Assembly (NCBI GenBank): GCA_007449985.2
Contig: VIIQ02000032.1
Location: 62,001 to 126,000 of the forward strand
Direction: 5' to 3'
Length of the DNA: 64,000 bases
From: Desmodesmus armatus
Taxonomy: Eukaryota > Chlorophyta > Chlorophyceae > Sphaeropleales > Scenedesmaceae
Shown: positions 33,201 through 44,025 of the stretch, one piece after another
Layout: each line of letters opens with the position of its first letter
How positions within the stretch are numbered: position 1 is the first letter of the stretch
The notes under the pieces: generated by a model
What the model saw: only the letters and a program-made list of their open reading frames with translations
What the model was told of the DNA's origin: nothing
Databases searched by the model: none
Position numbers and translations under genes: made by a program

Positions 33201-36200
33201 TTGTGACGCTGCTGAGTGCGTACAGCAGCTACTATGTGGCAGATCGCCTGGTGGGCGCCAGCGGGCTGCTGGCGGTTGTCTGCAACGGCTTCACAATGAG
33301 CCTCATAGGTACGTTTCAGGAACAATGGCGCTCCTTACAAACAGTATGAGTAGGCACCACCACTAAGTTAGCGGTGATGCCCACTCATCTATGGGGTTCT
33401 TGTGGGGTTGAAGCCTTCGCTTGAAAGTGCTTGCCAGGATGGTATCTGCGTGCTGGGGAGGGTGGGATCCTGGGCGAGGGTGAGGGTGTGGGGTTGCCGA
33501 TTCCCCATCATGTGGCTGCCCAATTCAAATCTCAAAGTGGTGACGTGTACGGCTCAATGAGTGTGGATTTTGGAATGAGTGTGGATTTTGTGTTGGATTG
33601 GCACACAGTATGTGCCAGCTGGCGCCTTGTCTGGTTTGTTTTGCGGTACTCATGTTGATCGTCGCTTCTGTGCATGCTTGTCTGCATGCAGGCGGCCGTG
33701 ACATCACTATGCGTGTGGAGGACAGCATGCACGCCTTTTGGGGTGTGTTGGAGTGGAGTGCCAACACTATCTTATTTGTCTGGTAAGCGCTTGGTCTTCA
33801 GTGTCAAAACTGCACTACATACCAGCTGCCAGTCAGCAAAGCTGCAGACCGGGTCTTGAGTGCCATCAGGAGTAGGGACACCTGAAACCCCAGATCAACA
33901 GTGTGCTTGGGCTACTGATGACTGTTAAGTGTGCTGTGTGGGGTTATGTGTGCAGGATGGGCATCGTGCTGGCGATTGTGTTGCCACCTTCCCACGAGGA
34001 GACCGCGATCACAAACCTGACAGTGCATCTGGTGCCATCTGATGTCGGATATGTGGTGGTCCTGTTCTTATGGCTACAGGTGAGGCCGTGTTATCAGAGA
34101 TCTATGTATCACTTTGGGGCTGCTGCTGTTACGAGTGTCGAGGGGAAAGTCGGATTGGTAACATTCCGGGCCAGGGATCCGGAATGAGAGGGGGTGTGAG
34201 ACGGGCGTAAAGAGGGGGATTGAAGAGGTAAACGCGTCTTTCTTTCTTTACATCAAACATGCGATACAATAGCAAACGTGATGTTGGCTTCAAGGCAAGC
34301 AACCAAAGTTCCGAGAGGTGCGTGTGAGTAGCTTTCCCGCATATTTCGCAATACACGACGCGCAAATAGTTCACATGAATCCTTGGATGTGCAGTGCGGG
34401 TGAAGCTGGGCCTTGTTTTACTTGACGGTCTGCTGAAAGTCCCGATGGGCCCTACAGGTTGATCAGTAGGATCAGTAGCTCCCTTTCACGCTATAGCTAG
34501 AGAGTGTACCAAGTGTTTCTGCTGCACGCTGTGGCCGTCGCTGCTGAGGCAGGCCTAGTATGCAGTAATCAACAGTTACAATGTGGTTGGGAGGACTACT
34601 TCTGATAGTAACAACTTGAAGCAAACAAAATGTAACAGTACTGAAGCCGTACAACCCGGTAGTAATACTAGCAAAAGGAGCAACCCATGCACATGGCATG
34701 CACATGGATGTGCACCAGGCATTCAACCCCACCTGTCATGTCATTCACCCCCCTGTCATTCACCATCCTGTTTGCATTTCAGCAAATAAAGGTTTGACAG
34801 TCTGGTCACCTTACAAGTCGGAGTCTGTCTGAGCTTTGTGCTGCACCACATCGATCGTGCGGCAGCCACCCTGTGCCTGGGAGTGCTGTGGTCTGTGCTG
34901 CACCCACAACGTACATATGCGGTACGTGACGGCATGTGCTGAGCTTGCATGTGCACGTTCTGCTTCAGGTGTGCCGCGCGGTGCTCCTGCTGCTGTGCTG
35001 GGTCCCCTTCAACTACACAGGCTACCCCATGACATGGAGAACCTTCCTGGTGTTCCTGTGGGGTGGTTTGAGGGGCGCTGTGGGGATGGTGATGGCCCTG
35101 TTCGTCTTCTTGGATGAGGAGATACATAACAGCAAGTTCAGGAGCTACTGCATCTTCTACATGGGTACAATGGCTTTCTTCACAGTGCTTATCAACGGAG
35201 GCACAGTCAAGTGGCTGCTCAAGTGGGTATTAGGTTGCGGCTTGGGGTTTGGGAGGTGGCCAATGCCGGTGTGGTCGTCTGATGATGCATCACGTCACTG
35301 CAGCTGGCGTGTATGTGAGCACATGTAACAGGAGGGAAACGGACTGCACACACCTAACTCACCACATACTCGATTGCCATGTTCCCTGGTTCAAGCCTCG
35401 CTCTGTCCGTCTCATAGAGCACATATGACACATCAGAGTGTGCGAGCTGCCCATGGCTCACGTCTTGTGTGTCTGTGACGTTCCTGCAGGGTTCTTGGCT
35501 TCATGTCGTACACGCCAGAGCAGCTCAGCACGCTGCAGCACGTGGTGCAGGATATGGACGGCATGCGGGACAGGCGGCTGGAGGAACTGCGGCCTGATGA
35601 TGTGCTGGGGGAGCCAGAGCCTGACGTGGTCAAGGTAAGAAGGGGGGAAACGGAATAGAAACATCCACATGGTGCTGTGTTGGCCACATGTGTTGCCTGC
35701 CAGGTGACAAGTGTGTATTTGACAACATACGAGTGGGGAGTGATGTGCAAGGGGTTTGACTGTGTGTTGGGAATACATGTCCCCAGCAAAGTGTGGAGGT
35801 GTGTGTGTGGAAGGAAGGGACCCCGCCACCCACGCTGGGATGCCACATGGCCAAGGCTGCAATGCGGCCTTTTCAATTCCTTGTTTATGGTGTGTATGCA
35901 GGTGTGGACAAGTCTACCGACAGACACAATGTTGGCTGAGGCTGCTGCCAACACTGTGCGGCCACCCATCGACCCCAACAGCAAAGCAGTCAAGGCTGCT
36001 GGTAAAGCAGGGCTGGATGTGCAGTTGCTGTATGACTACAGGTAACTGCATGGTTGACGTAGAGCTTCATATATACTGCATGTTGCAGAAGACTTGCCTT
36101 AAGGTTGTGCTTGCACACCATAATCCGAGCATAGCCCAACGGATGTGGCGTGCACGTTGCGTGCATCGTTGCTGTTGCAGCAGCCGTGCGGTTAGTCTAG

Positions 36201-39200
36201 TGCATGGGCTGGCCAGGTGCATCCAATGCTGCAGCAGCATGTTGCATGGGCATACATGACCTCACGTAACTGAGGCTTGTCGACTGCCCTCTATGTGTAC
36301 CTACCGCCTGCAGGTGCCGGATGCTGCATCAAGGCACACTATGGTGAGACACAGGGGCATGCATACCGCACGTTGCCGCTAACAACCGGCAGTATTCCTC
36401 ACACTGCAGTAGTGCTGCCACGCAGTACTGTTACAACCCATGCAGGATAATCCGTCCCTGGACCACTCGCGTGCTGCCAGCAATCAGTGGTCTGCGTGGT
36501 CCGTGTGTGTGTATCCTGACCTCAAGACGCACTGTTCTGTGTGCGTGATTGTGTCCTGCAGCGGAAGCATACGGGCAGCACCTGCTCAGCACACAGCAGG
36601 TCCGCACCCTGCAGGCTGCAGCTGACAAGGCGCTGGACGAGGCGGGGGAGGGACTCAGGGACTGGCTGTGGCTGGAGCCCTCCTGCAAGCTCAGGGGCAT
36701 GCCAAAGCTGCTGAGGGCATGGCGGGTGAGGCTAGCCGGGGCCAGGTGACTGTCATGCCCAGCACGTCACGTGTATCAATCGCTGCCTCACATGTGTGGT
36801 TGATAGTAATGACAATTCTACATGCAGGAACTGACATGTGGCCTGACTTGTCGCCAACTGGTTGGGTGTGGCGTGGCTGGCTGCTAGTCGTCTGCCGTCC
36901 TGTTGCTCAGCCTATCGGCCTGCCGTGATGTTTGTTGCTGCTGCTGCAGGTGCACCGGCTGTCAGGCACCCTGGTGCAGGCTGGTGTGTACCAGCAGCAA
37001 CTGTCCAACCTGACTCTGTTGGTGGCCTTCATTGATGCACACAAGCATGCACAAGCCGTGCTGAGGGACCACATCCAGGTGGGCCTATCAGTTCTGAATT
37101 CATTTTTTTTGTTGTGTGCATGTATGCATGTCCATCCTGTCACTCATGAATGCGTCACTTGTTCACTTCAACAATAGTGGCAACGAGGCCCAGACAGGTC
37201 CAGCCGACCGAGTGCATGCCCCAGCACCCAACCCATCTCCCGCATTTGTGGATCGTGGTGCCAGAATGGCTGGACCTGCATGTACCTCCTGGCAGCTGAG
37301 CTGCATCTGCAGCTCAGTCTTCCTTGTTGCTGCTGACAAAATCAAATAACGCCGGGGGAGGGGAGGGGGGGGGGGGACACACGTGCATGGGTAGTGTGTC
37401 TAGCTGGGTGTGTCTGTGATTCAGGCTTGTAGTGAAGGTACAAAGCTTATGGTGCACCTTGGAAGTAATGTTGAGCCACACCACATTACCATGGCACAAA
37501 CAGATAACCTCAACTTTACTACAGGGCAAAGATTACTACTGGGGTAAACTTGAGGTTATCCAGGCTGCAGCCCAGTAAAGCGCCAGTAAAACAACCCAAA
37601 TGTTTGTAGGGCTGTCTGGGCCTCCATTACAAACAATGAATGTTTGCAGGTCAGGCGGACCATATGTTGCACACAAGCTAAAACAGCACGCAACATGCAC
37701 CACACAGGGTACATTCAGCACTGGCAGTCACTGCTGGGTGTGCTGACTGACCACACCCAAGTAGCACAGTGTGAATGACATCAACGGCAGACTTCTACCC
37801 ATCTGTCACTCCCAAGTACCTGGTGCTCCCTCTCAAGCATGTTTATACGTATGCTTGCCGGGGTGTGGTGCTGCATGCAGGCGGTGGGTGACGCGCCTGT
37901 GCTTCAGGCTCTGTCCCGTGCCTCTATTGCCGACAGCTTGGCCAGCACGACAGCAGACCCCATGCGGGATCTGCTGGAGCGCTTTGGCAGCATGACAGGG
38001 GGCAAGGGAGGGAGAGGGGGCGCGGAGGCACTCCTCGTCCTGCAGGTGAGCCTGGGTGGATTTGATGATGCTACGTTGTAACGTCACTATGTCATGTCGT
38101 TGTGCTTTTGACCGGAGCGCCCAAAGGCTGCGGGCCGTCAACCTCAATGGCTGTGGGCGCTTGTCAACAGGGCTGGACGTTTACACTAACGGAACTCGCT
38201 GCTCTGATTGTCATTGCAGGAGAGCGAAATTGTCGCTGCTGCAGCCCATTCGCTGGCAGAGGGTGTCACCTTCAGTCATCCCTCACTGCCGTCCTGGCTG
38301 CGCAGCAAGCAGGTTGCTGCCAACATCCTCACAGAGCAGCACACATTCCTGCAGCGACTGGCAGACGCAGGTGGGTCGATTATGGTGATGCACCCCCGTT
38401 GCGTGTCATGTTGTGCATGGGCCGCCCGCCGGGCGGGTGCGGGGTCATCTTGATTTGCAAGCTGCTATTCTGCGGTCCGTCCTGATGATTTGCCGAGGGA
38501 ATGCTTGCCTATTGCAGGGTTTGTTCTCTCTGAGTGCTTGTGCGCGCTAAGATGCTGTCGTCACACTGCTTATTCTGGTGCAGCCAGCTGCTGTTATATA
38601 ACATACATGGTGCTGCCAATGTGACTCGCATGCAGGCCTTGTGCAGCAGCGGGAGTGTATGGAGCTTGAGGAGTTGATGCACGACTGATTCAAGCTGCTG
38701 CTGCAGAGCAACTCCGGCCTTTCTGCTGCACTGAGCTACAGCCGCAGCCGGCCGCCCCTCAACCTGGTGCCCCTGTTTGACAGCCTTGATGATGCGCAGT
38801 CAGCAGCACTCATGAAGGGAGGCAGCACAGTCAGCTGGGGTCCCAAGGTAGGTCATGTGGACTACTAGTTAGTAACTGTTTGTCGCTGAGCAAGGGTCAT
38901 CAACACTGCATGCAGGCTTCAGATGCGGCAAGCGGACTAGCCCGCCCGAGAGGCTGCCAATACTGTTCGGTGCAAGGTGTAGTCTCAGCTGTTTGGGTGC
39001 TAGGCCCCGTCCATGTATACAGATCACTGCAGCAGGCATGCACCCCGGGCGCAGTGCGCAGCAGCTTGCGTCATTGCAAGCGACACTGTGCATGAAGTGC
39101 CCCTTGTGGGCACTCGCTGTGTCAGTGCGTCCTTGTCAGTAGCTTTGTTGTGCAGTATGAAAAGTGCATGCGTGCAACGCCTTTGCCTGACTGCAGGACT

Positions 39201-41378
39201 CGGGAGCAGCCAGCAGCGGGCGCTGCCACTGGAAGGTGTTTTACCCAGAGCAGCTTATCGCCACAGCAGGCAGCCCCATCCACGAGGTGATCGTTATCAC
39301 CAAGGGTGCTGTGCGCATGAAGTTTCCCCTAGGTGCTGATGGGCTACATGCGTGCGAGAGGGACCACGTTGTGGTCGCTTCTGTGGGTGAGTGTCTTGCA
39401 CTGCAGTCCCAAGCCGCTGCACTGACGCTATTTGCGCCTTGTAGCTTGGGGGCAGATCGCATCGGTATGATACACTGATACTACCAGTCGTAGCCTTGGT
39501 GTGCGCCACACTGTAGCCGCTGACCCCTGCTGCTGGTGCTGCTGACCGCTGCTGCTGCTGCTGTTGCTTGTGTGTTGTGCAGGCGACCCGCTGGGTGTGT
39601 GCGAGCTGATGCTGGGATACCCTCGCACAGCAGACCTGACAGCTGACAGCATGGTGCAGTGCCTTATGGTGCCTACAGACACCTTCAAGCAGCTGGTGGA
39701 CACAGTGCCTGGCGTCTACACACGCGCATGGCAGGCCACTGCAGCACAGCTGGCAGCTCAGCACCACCACATCCTGGGCAACCACAAGCAGCTGGCACCT
39801 CTCAATATGTTCTTCAGGTGAGCAGCACAGGCACCGGTCATGCTGCAGCTGCGTGCCTCACAGAACGAAGTCGAAAGAAAGGAATCTGTTGGGGCTCTGT
39901 GGGTTTTGTTTATTGCGGTTGTGTTTGTGTTTTTTTGATGTTACAGGAGCTGTCTGGTGGAGCGGGTGGAGCCCGGCAACACGTTCGACGTCCCTCGCAC
40001 TGCGCTTCTGTTGACCGGCAGCGTGCAGTCCTTGACCCCGCTGCCAGCTAACTTCAGCCTCGCAGTGCAGAATCCCAACAGGAAATCCAGCGCTGCTGAC
40101 CTGCTTTGGCCCAGCAACATCAACAGCGCGTGGGGCAGCAGTGCGTCAGAAAGCTCTATCCCCTGCCGTACGAGCGGGCCAGACGGCAGCAGCAGCGAGG
40201 TCAACGGTTTGGCTCGGGCGCAGGTGCTGCCTAGCATACCGCCCAACACGCCAGAGCTTTCTCGTGGTGGCTTGAGTCGTGAGCATGCAGGAGGCGGCCA
40301 GGACGCAGCAAGCAGCAGCCACGGCAGCACCAGGAGCAGCAGCAGCAGTGCTGCGGCAGCCGCTGACAGCACCAGTACCAGTGTAACGGTGCATGATGCT
40401 GCTGGCCCGATGCCGTCTGCCACAGCAGCTGACGCAGACCGCGCAAAGGACAGCAGCTTGATGCAGCTGGTAGCACCTGCTGAGCTGCCTCCTGGGGAGT
40501 TCCAGTGCATCACGCAGGCCATGCTGCTACAGGTAAGTTCAATCCAGACAAACCTGTTCAGTATTGCAGCATGTAGTTTGTGCTCCTGCATTCAGTTTGC
40601 TAGTGGCCTGATCTGTTTGTGGCCTGTCTGTCAGGCACTGTCATACACCGCCATGGCTTTCGAGAACATCACCAGCTCTGCCCAGAGCTTGCACTGCAAG
40701 CCGGGTGGAAACACAAGGCAGGGTGGGAACACAAGGCAGCTCACGTCATACTCTGCTGCGTGCCCATCTCAGGTCCCCAGGGGTCCCACTCTCCCAGGCA
40801 GCCTGGAAACCATCACTTACCAGGCCCAGGTGCTGGGCAAGGGAGCCATCCATGCTGAGCCAATGCAGAGGCAGGGCTCCACCGGGACTCTCAGTGACCA
40901 GGCAAAGAAGAAGGGACCTTCAGTCACCTCCCGCAGCTGGAGCCCAGCCATGGCCACGCCCCTCAAAGATGCTCTGTCGAAGATATCGCGCAAGGTAGCT
41001 GGCGACAGGAGTGAGGCGAGTGAGAGGGACTCAGCATCAGCAGGGCTGCAGTCACAGGGTAGTGACGTGTTGCCTACCATGCACTTCCTGCAGCGCGCGG
41101 CGGTGTCCATGCGTGCGGAGAGTCTGCGCCATGGGTCCTCGGGGCATGGAGGTGCCAAGCATGCAGGCGGGGCTGGCTTGCACACTGTGGTGGAGATCAG
41201 GGGTGCGAGCATGGAGGGGGCGGCAGCGGAAGCCGCAGCAGCAGCGGCCCGGAAGCTGCCGCAGCTACAGCGGACCGCAAGGCTGCTGCAAATGGCAGTG
41301 CGGCTGCAGGCGGGGCCGCTGCCAGCAGCCAGCCTCAGCGCTCTGAAGACAGGCCTGACAGGCCGTCTCTGGAGCTGA
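30278..41378 (+). CDS. SOS1/NHX8-type Na+/H+ antiporter with a cyclic-nucleotide-binding-like domain, interrupted as sequenced
   Basis: Exons: 30278-30406, 30533-30613, 31065-31166, 31829-31990, 32237-32362, 32651-32745, 33181-33308, 33692-33782, 33956-34079, 34969-35222, 35490-35634, 35902-36041, 36314-36343, 36562-36725, 36950-37078, 37881-38045, 38220-38370, 38636-38847, 39197-39386, 39583-39817, 39947-40532, 40635-41378 (about 1,390 residues). The N-terminal half is a CPA1 exchanger: MSATDPVAVVAVL, DGESLMNDGSALVIF, FWGVLEWSANTILFVW and LWGGLRGAVGMVMAL are family signatures. The soluble half holds helices and a cNMP-like fold (SPIHEVIVITKGAVRMKF, GVCELMLGYPR), as in plant SOS1, then a long Ser/Ala-rich tail. 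Two breaks occur: an in-frame TGA at 38686-38688, and a frame change needed inside exon 36314-36343. The tail is also open in another frame to 41577, so the exact end is uncertain. Confidence 0.85.
30722..30805 (+). repeat. Three tandem 28-bp repeats in antiporter intron 2
   Basis: Three diverged copies begin at 30722, 30750 and 30778 (GACCAAACCCAGTG and variants). They lie in the intron between exons 30533-30613 and 31065-31166. Confidence 0.85.
31154..31375 (+). repeat. Exon-3 donor junction triplicated in the antiporter gene
   Basis: The real exon 3 / intron 3 junction (GCTGGGGCCAG followed by GTCAGTGGGG, ending at 31166) is followed in the intron by two related copies at about 31254-31290 and 31341-31377. 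Both read GGCCAGGCTAGT and so lack the GT at the cut site. Spacing is about 90-95 bp. Confidence 0.75.
32971..33222 (+). repeat. Duplicated acceptor and exon start upstream of antiporter exon 7
   Basis: Exon 7 starts at 33181 after an AG and encodes DPTLTTIVTLLSAYSS. A near-identical segment 110 bp upstream starts at 33071, after TAG, and encodes the same DPTLTTIVTLLSA, followed at once by a TAG stop. The intervening sequence is also similar between copies. A third, more diverged start (GGGCCCCAACCCTGAC) lies near 32975. Confidence 0.85.
34080..34968. other. Long intron 9 of the antiporter gene, no recognised content
   Basis: This 889-bp intron lies between exons 33956-34079 and 34969-35222. 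It is less G+C-rich than its surroundings and carries a short CTTT repeat at about 34239. No coding fragment, RNA gene or clear repeat boundary was found. Confidence 0.5.
37079..37880. repeat. G-run and hairpin in antiporter intron 15
   Basis: Bases 37354-37376 are almost pure G on the plus strand and could form a G-quadruplex or a polymerase-slippage site. Bases 37503-37519 pair with 37544-37560 (16 of 17 bases, GATAACCTCAA... arms) around a 24-base loop. The rest of this 802-bp intron holds nothing recognisable. Confidence 0.65.
38686..38688 (+). other. In-frame TGA within an antiporter exon
   Basis: The TGA lies in exon 38636-38847 between EELMHD and FKLLLQ, in a frame fixed on both sides by matching intron phases and by coherent protein sequence up to the cNMP-like domain. 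A single base change from TGG (Trp) would remove it. It may be a true nonsense mutation, a sequencing error, or recoding. Confidence 0.8.
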
Positions 41379-42345
41379 GGGCAACAGATGTGATGCACGG
41401 CAGTGCTGGCAGCTTCCGTCGGCGCGTGGTTGGGCAGCAGCAGGGGGATGAGGAGGCCGGGGCAGAGGGTGGCAGTCCCAGGGGTGCAGGTGCTGACGCT
41501 GCTGCAGGGTTTGCAGCACGGCCAGCAGGGCAGCTAGCCAGCGGTGGGCCCAAGCGCCGGTCTCAGACCTATACCTGAGAGCCTCCCATGCTGTGTTGGT
41601 CCGGACCGACGCAGCACTGATCCGGGTGCTGGGCATGTTCTGGGATAGGGGTGTGTATGGTGTGTGGGCATCTTTCAGCGGTAAGGGTCTTCCTTGGGCG
41701 CCTGGCAAGCGGGTGTTTTCGGCTGTTGGCGCATGGCGAGCCGATGGGGGTTGAGCCACCCTCTTACCCGTTGATGCGAGTGAGCACAGTGCTTGCTGAG
41801 TTGTTGACAAGGATGAAAGAGTCATGGGGTAGGCTCAGCCATGTATGTTGCTGTCAACAGGGTGGGATTTCAAGTTGTTGCTATTTTGCTGTGTGCTGCA
41901 GACAGGGTGGGTCTTGGTGTGGGGCAGGGCCTTCAGCTGAGTCTCTGACAGAATTTGCTTACGAACTTGTAGCCATCCCCCTTTGGCCATTTTTGTCAAG
42001 CCCCATTGATTTGCTGTTCAAGGACTGGAGCCAGAGCTGTCTTACGCCATCAGACAACCAGAAAACCAGTGTTTCCTGGTTGACAAAGTACATGCAGAAG
42101 CGGGAACAAGGTCTGTGGCGACACTGGCACAATATCGTGCCTTGACCTTTGGCACCCCAGTCTTGACGGTGTGTGCAGTGATGTAGTGTCAATTGAGTCA
42201 ATCTGCTGGGGGGCTGCTGTTTGGAAATGACAGCAGAGGATTGTTACGAACTGATCTAAGTAGCAGTGTTGCTTTCCACCTATCTGGTTCCATCTGTGCA
42301 ATTACCATCTGTGTGGTGGGGAGGCATCAGGGCCCGGGGCCCCAA

Positions 42346-42460
42346 CAAAAACCTGTGGGTACAGGGTTGTGAGGCTTGGGGTTCAAGGCAGTCCTTTACC
42401 CCCGCGATAAAGGACTGCCTTGAACCCCAAGCCTCACAACCCTGTACCCACAGGTTTTTG
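42346..42460. repeat. Perfect 53-bp inverted repeat with a 9-base loop
   Basis: Bases 42346-42398 are the exact reverse complement of 42408-42460. The loop is CCCCCGCGA. Transcription from either strand would give a long perfectly paired hairpin. It could be a recent foldback duplication, the core of a miniature element, or a small-RNA precursor. The sequence alone cannot choose between these. Confidence 0.95.
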
Positions 42461-42954
42461 GTGGGTTCTGGTGCTCCAAGAGCAGCCTGTTCCAGGACCC
42501 AGTGGTTCTGGAGCTGCCAATTAATTGTGTTCACAAATGTGATGTTACTCTGCTCAATCACAGCCAACCTGTGAACTCCAGACCACCCTTTGTGGAGGTT
42601 GATCATTTGGTTTCAGCGTTCCGAACGCTGAATCCAAATCTGACGGAATGGTGACATCTGGTTGTTGCTGTACGTTCGAAGTCTGTATGATACGGTGTTT
42701 CTGAGGCTGTTGTGCCGCAATGATATCATGCTCTTGTGAGGGCTTTGCTGTTGTGGGTGGCCGCCTTGTTTGGGTGGCAGATAGATGATCCCTACGGTGC
42801 ACAGGCACCTGGGGTTACGGTGGGGACGTGGCGACCACTATGAAGTCACACACGGCTCCCTCCTAAATCAACGCTGAATGCCTGGCATTTTAGCGTCATC
42901 TCTCTCTCTCTGGCAGATAAATCGAGGGGTGTCACCAGGGATGTGTAGTACTTT

Positions 42955-42981
42955 GGTACATGTACATGTACATGTACATGT
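42955..42981. repeat. GTACAT simple repeat
   Basis: Four head-to-tail copies of a self-complementary GTACAT-type hexamer lie in the intergenic region. It looks like a microsatellite. Confidence 0.9.
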
Positions 42982-44025
42982 TCAGAGGGGTAGAGGCTGA
43001 TCCTTGGTACTGGCCAGGGAGCTAGCGGCACATGAGGTTCTGCTCTTTTGATCAAGTGCAATTCAGGCTCTCCGTGGTATGTTAGTTTGATGTAAACGGG
43101 GTGACTTGGAAGGCACACTGATATCAGACCATGCGGCCAGTCAACCATGTTCAAACGACCTACTGACTGCAAGTTCAGTCATGCAGTAATCGCTGCAGCT
43201 GGGTGGAAAGGAAAGGAGGGACATCCATTGGTGCAGCCAGCCCCCTGATTGGTGATAGTGATGGCTTGCGCCTTGCATGTAAAGAGAACATCTTGATGAT
43301 GTGTCTTGAAGATCATGAGTTGCTGACTCAGCATGTGCTTGGTCTGTGCAATTCTGACATGCTGAAGTCGTAAGAATAATAGACAAAGCCGAGTTACAAA
43401 TATCAGCACTACAAGTAAGTGTCTGGCTGGCTTCATTTGGGTAATGCCTCATGCACTTCTGATGCACTACATATTGATGCTGTGACAACCCACTGTGCTG
43501 GCAGTGACAGCAAGTCAGCGCAAGTCAATGACAGCAATCACAGAAATGCAATCCACTGGTAAGCCATCCAGCCCCCTGGCAGCTGGTTGTGGTGTATGTG
43601 GGGCTGCCGCCGTGAGCTCGCCTTCGTCCGACCAAAGCAGTACGGTCCTCACATGGCAGGGCCTCAACAACTGCAAAGGGCAACATGCAACAAGACAGAC
43701 ACAAGGCACGGAGCTCAGAAGCTAGTTCTACTGCTACCTGGCAAGATCTCGCCATGGCGGACTGCGTTATGCAGTGTACATGGGCAGTCTTATGTTGACT
43801 CTCTTAGTCTGCTGGAAGGACTCTAGATAGCAACTGACATGATGCATTGGAGTGCTGCATGTGCAGCACAGTAACTAGCCTCCAGCCAACCTCAACCCAC
43901 CTGGATGCATGGTGCTCGTTACCAGCCTTATAACCAGTACTGTGACCATACACATGTACTGCCCGCGACCTGCAATATCCATCATCCAGCACCGCCCCTA
44001 ACCCAAGGACAGTCGATGGAGCGCC

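Larger units (their letters stand above)
41379..44025. other. Convergent intergenic region with hairpins and possible element remnants
   Basis: About 2.6 kb between the antiporter and the SET gene. An alternative antiporter tail frame stays open to 41577. The region contains the 53-bp perfect hairpin (42346-42460), a GTACAT repeat (about 42955-42981) and short minus-strand open stretches (42554-42808, 42846-43172). Those stretches read like eroded coding sequence but match no family I can name. Confidence 0.45.

Noticed and set aside
38686..38688. Selenocysteine codon in the antiporter
   Set aside because: No member of the family is known to contain selenocysteine and TGG to TGA is a one-base change. 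Kept only as a remote option.
40533..40634. Continuous reading through the last antiporter intron
   Set aside because: The 102-bp segment is in frame and stop-free, but it has good donor and acceptor sites and a Cys/Leu/Ile composition unlike the flanking tail. Retention remains possible.
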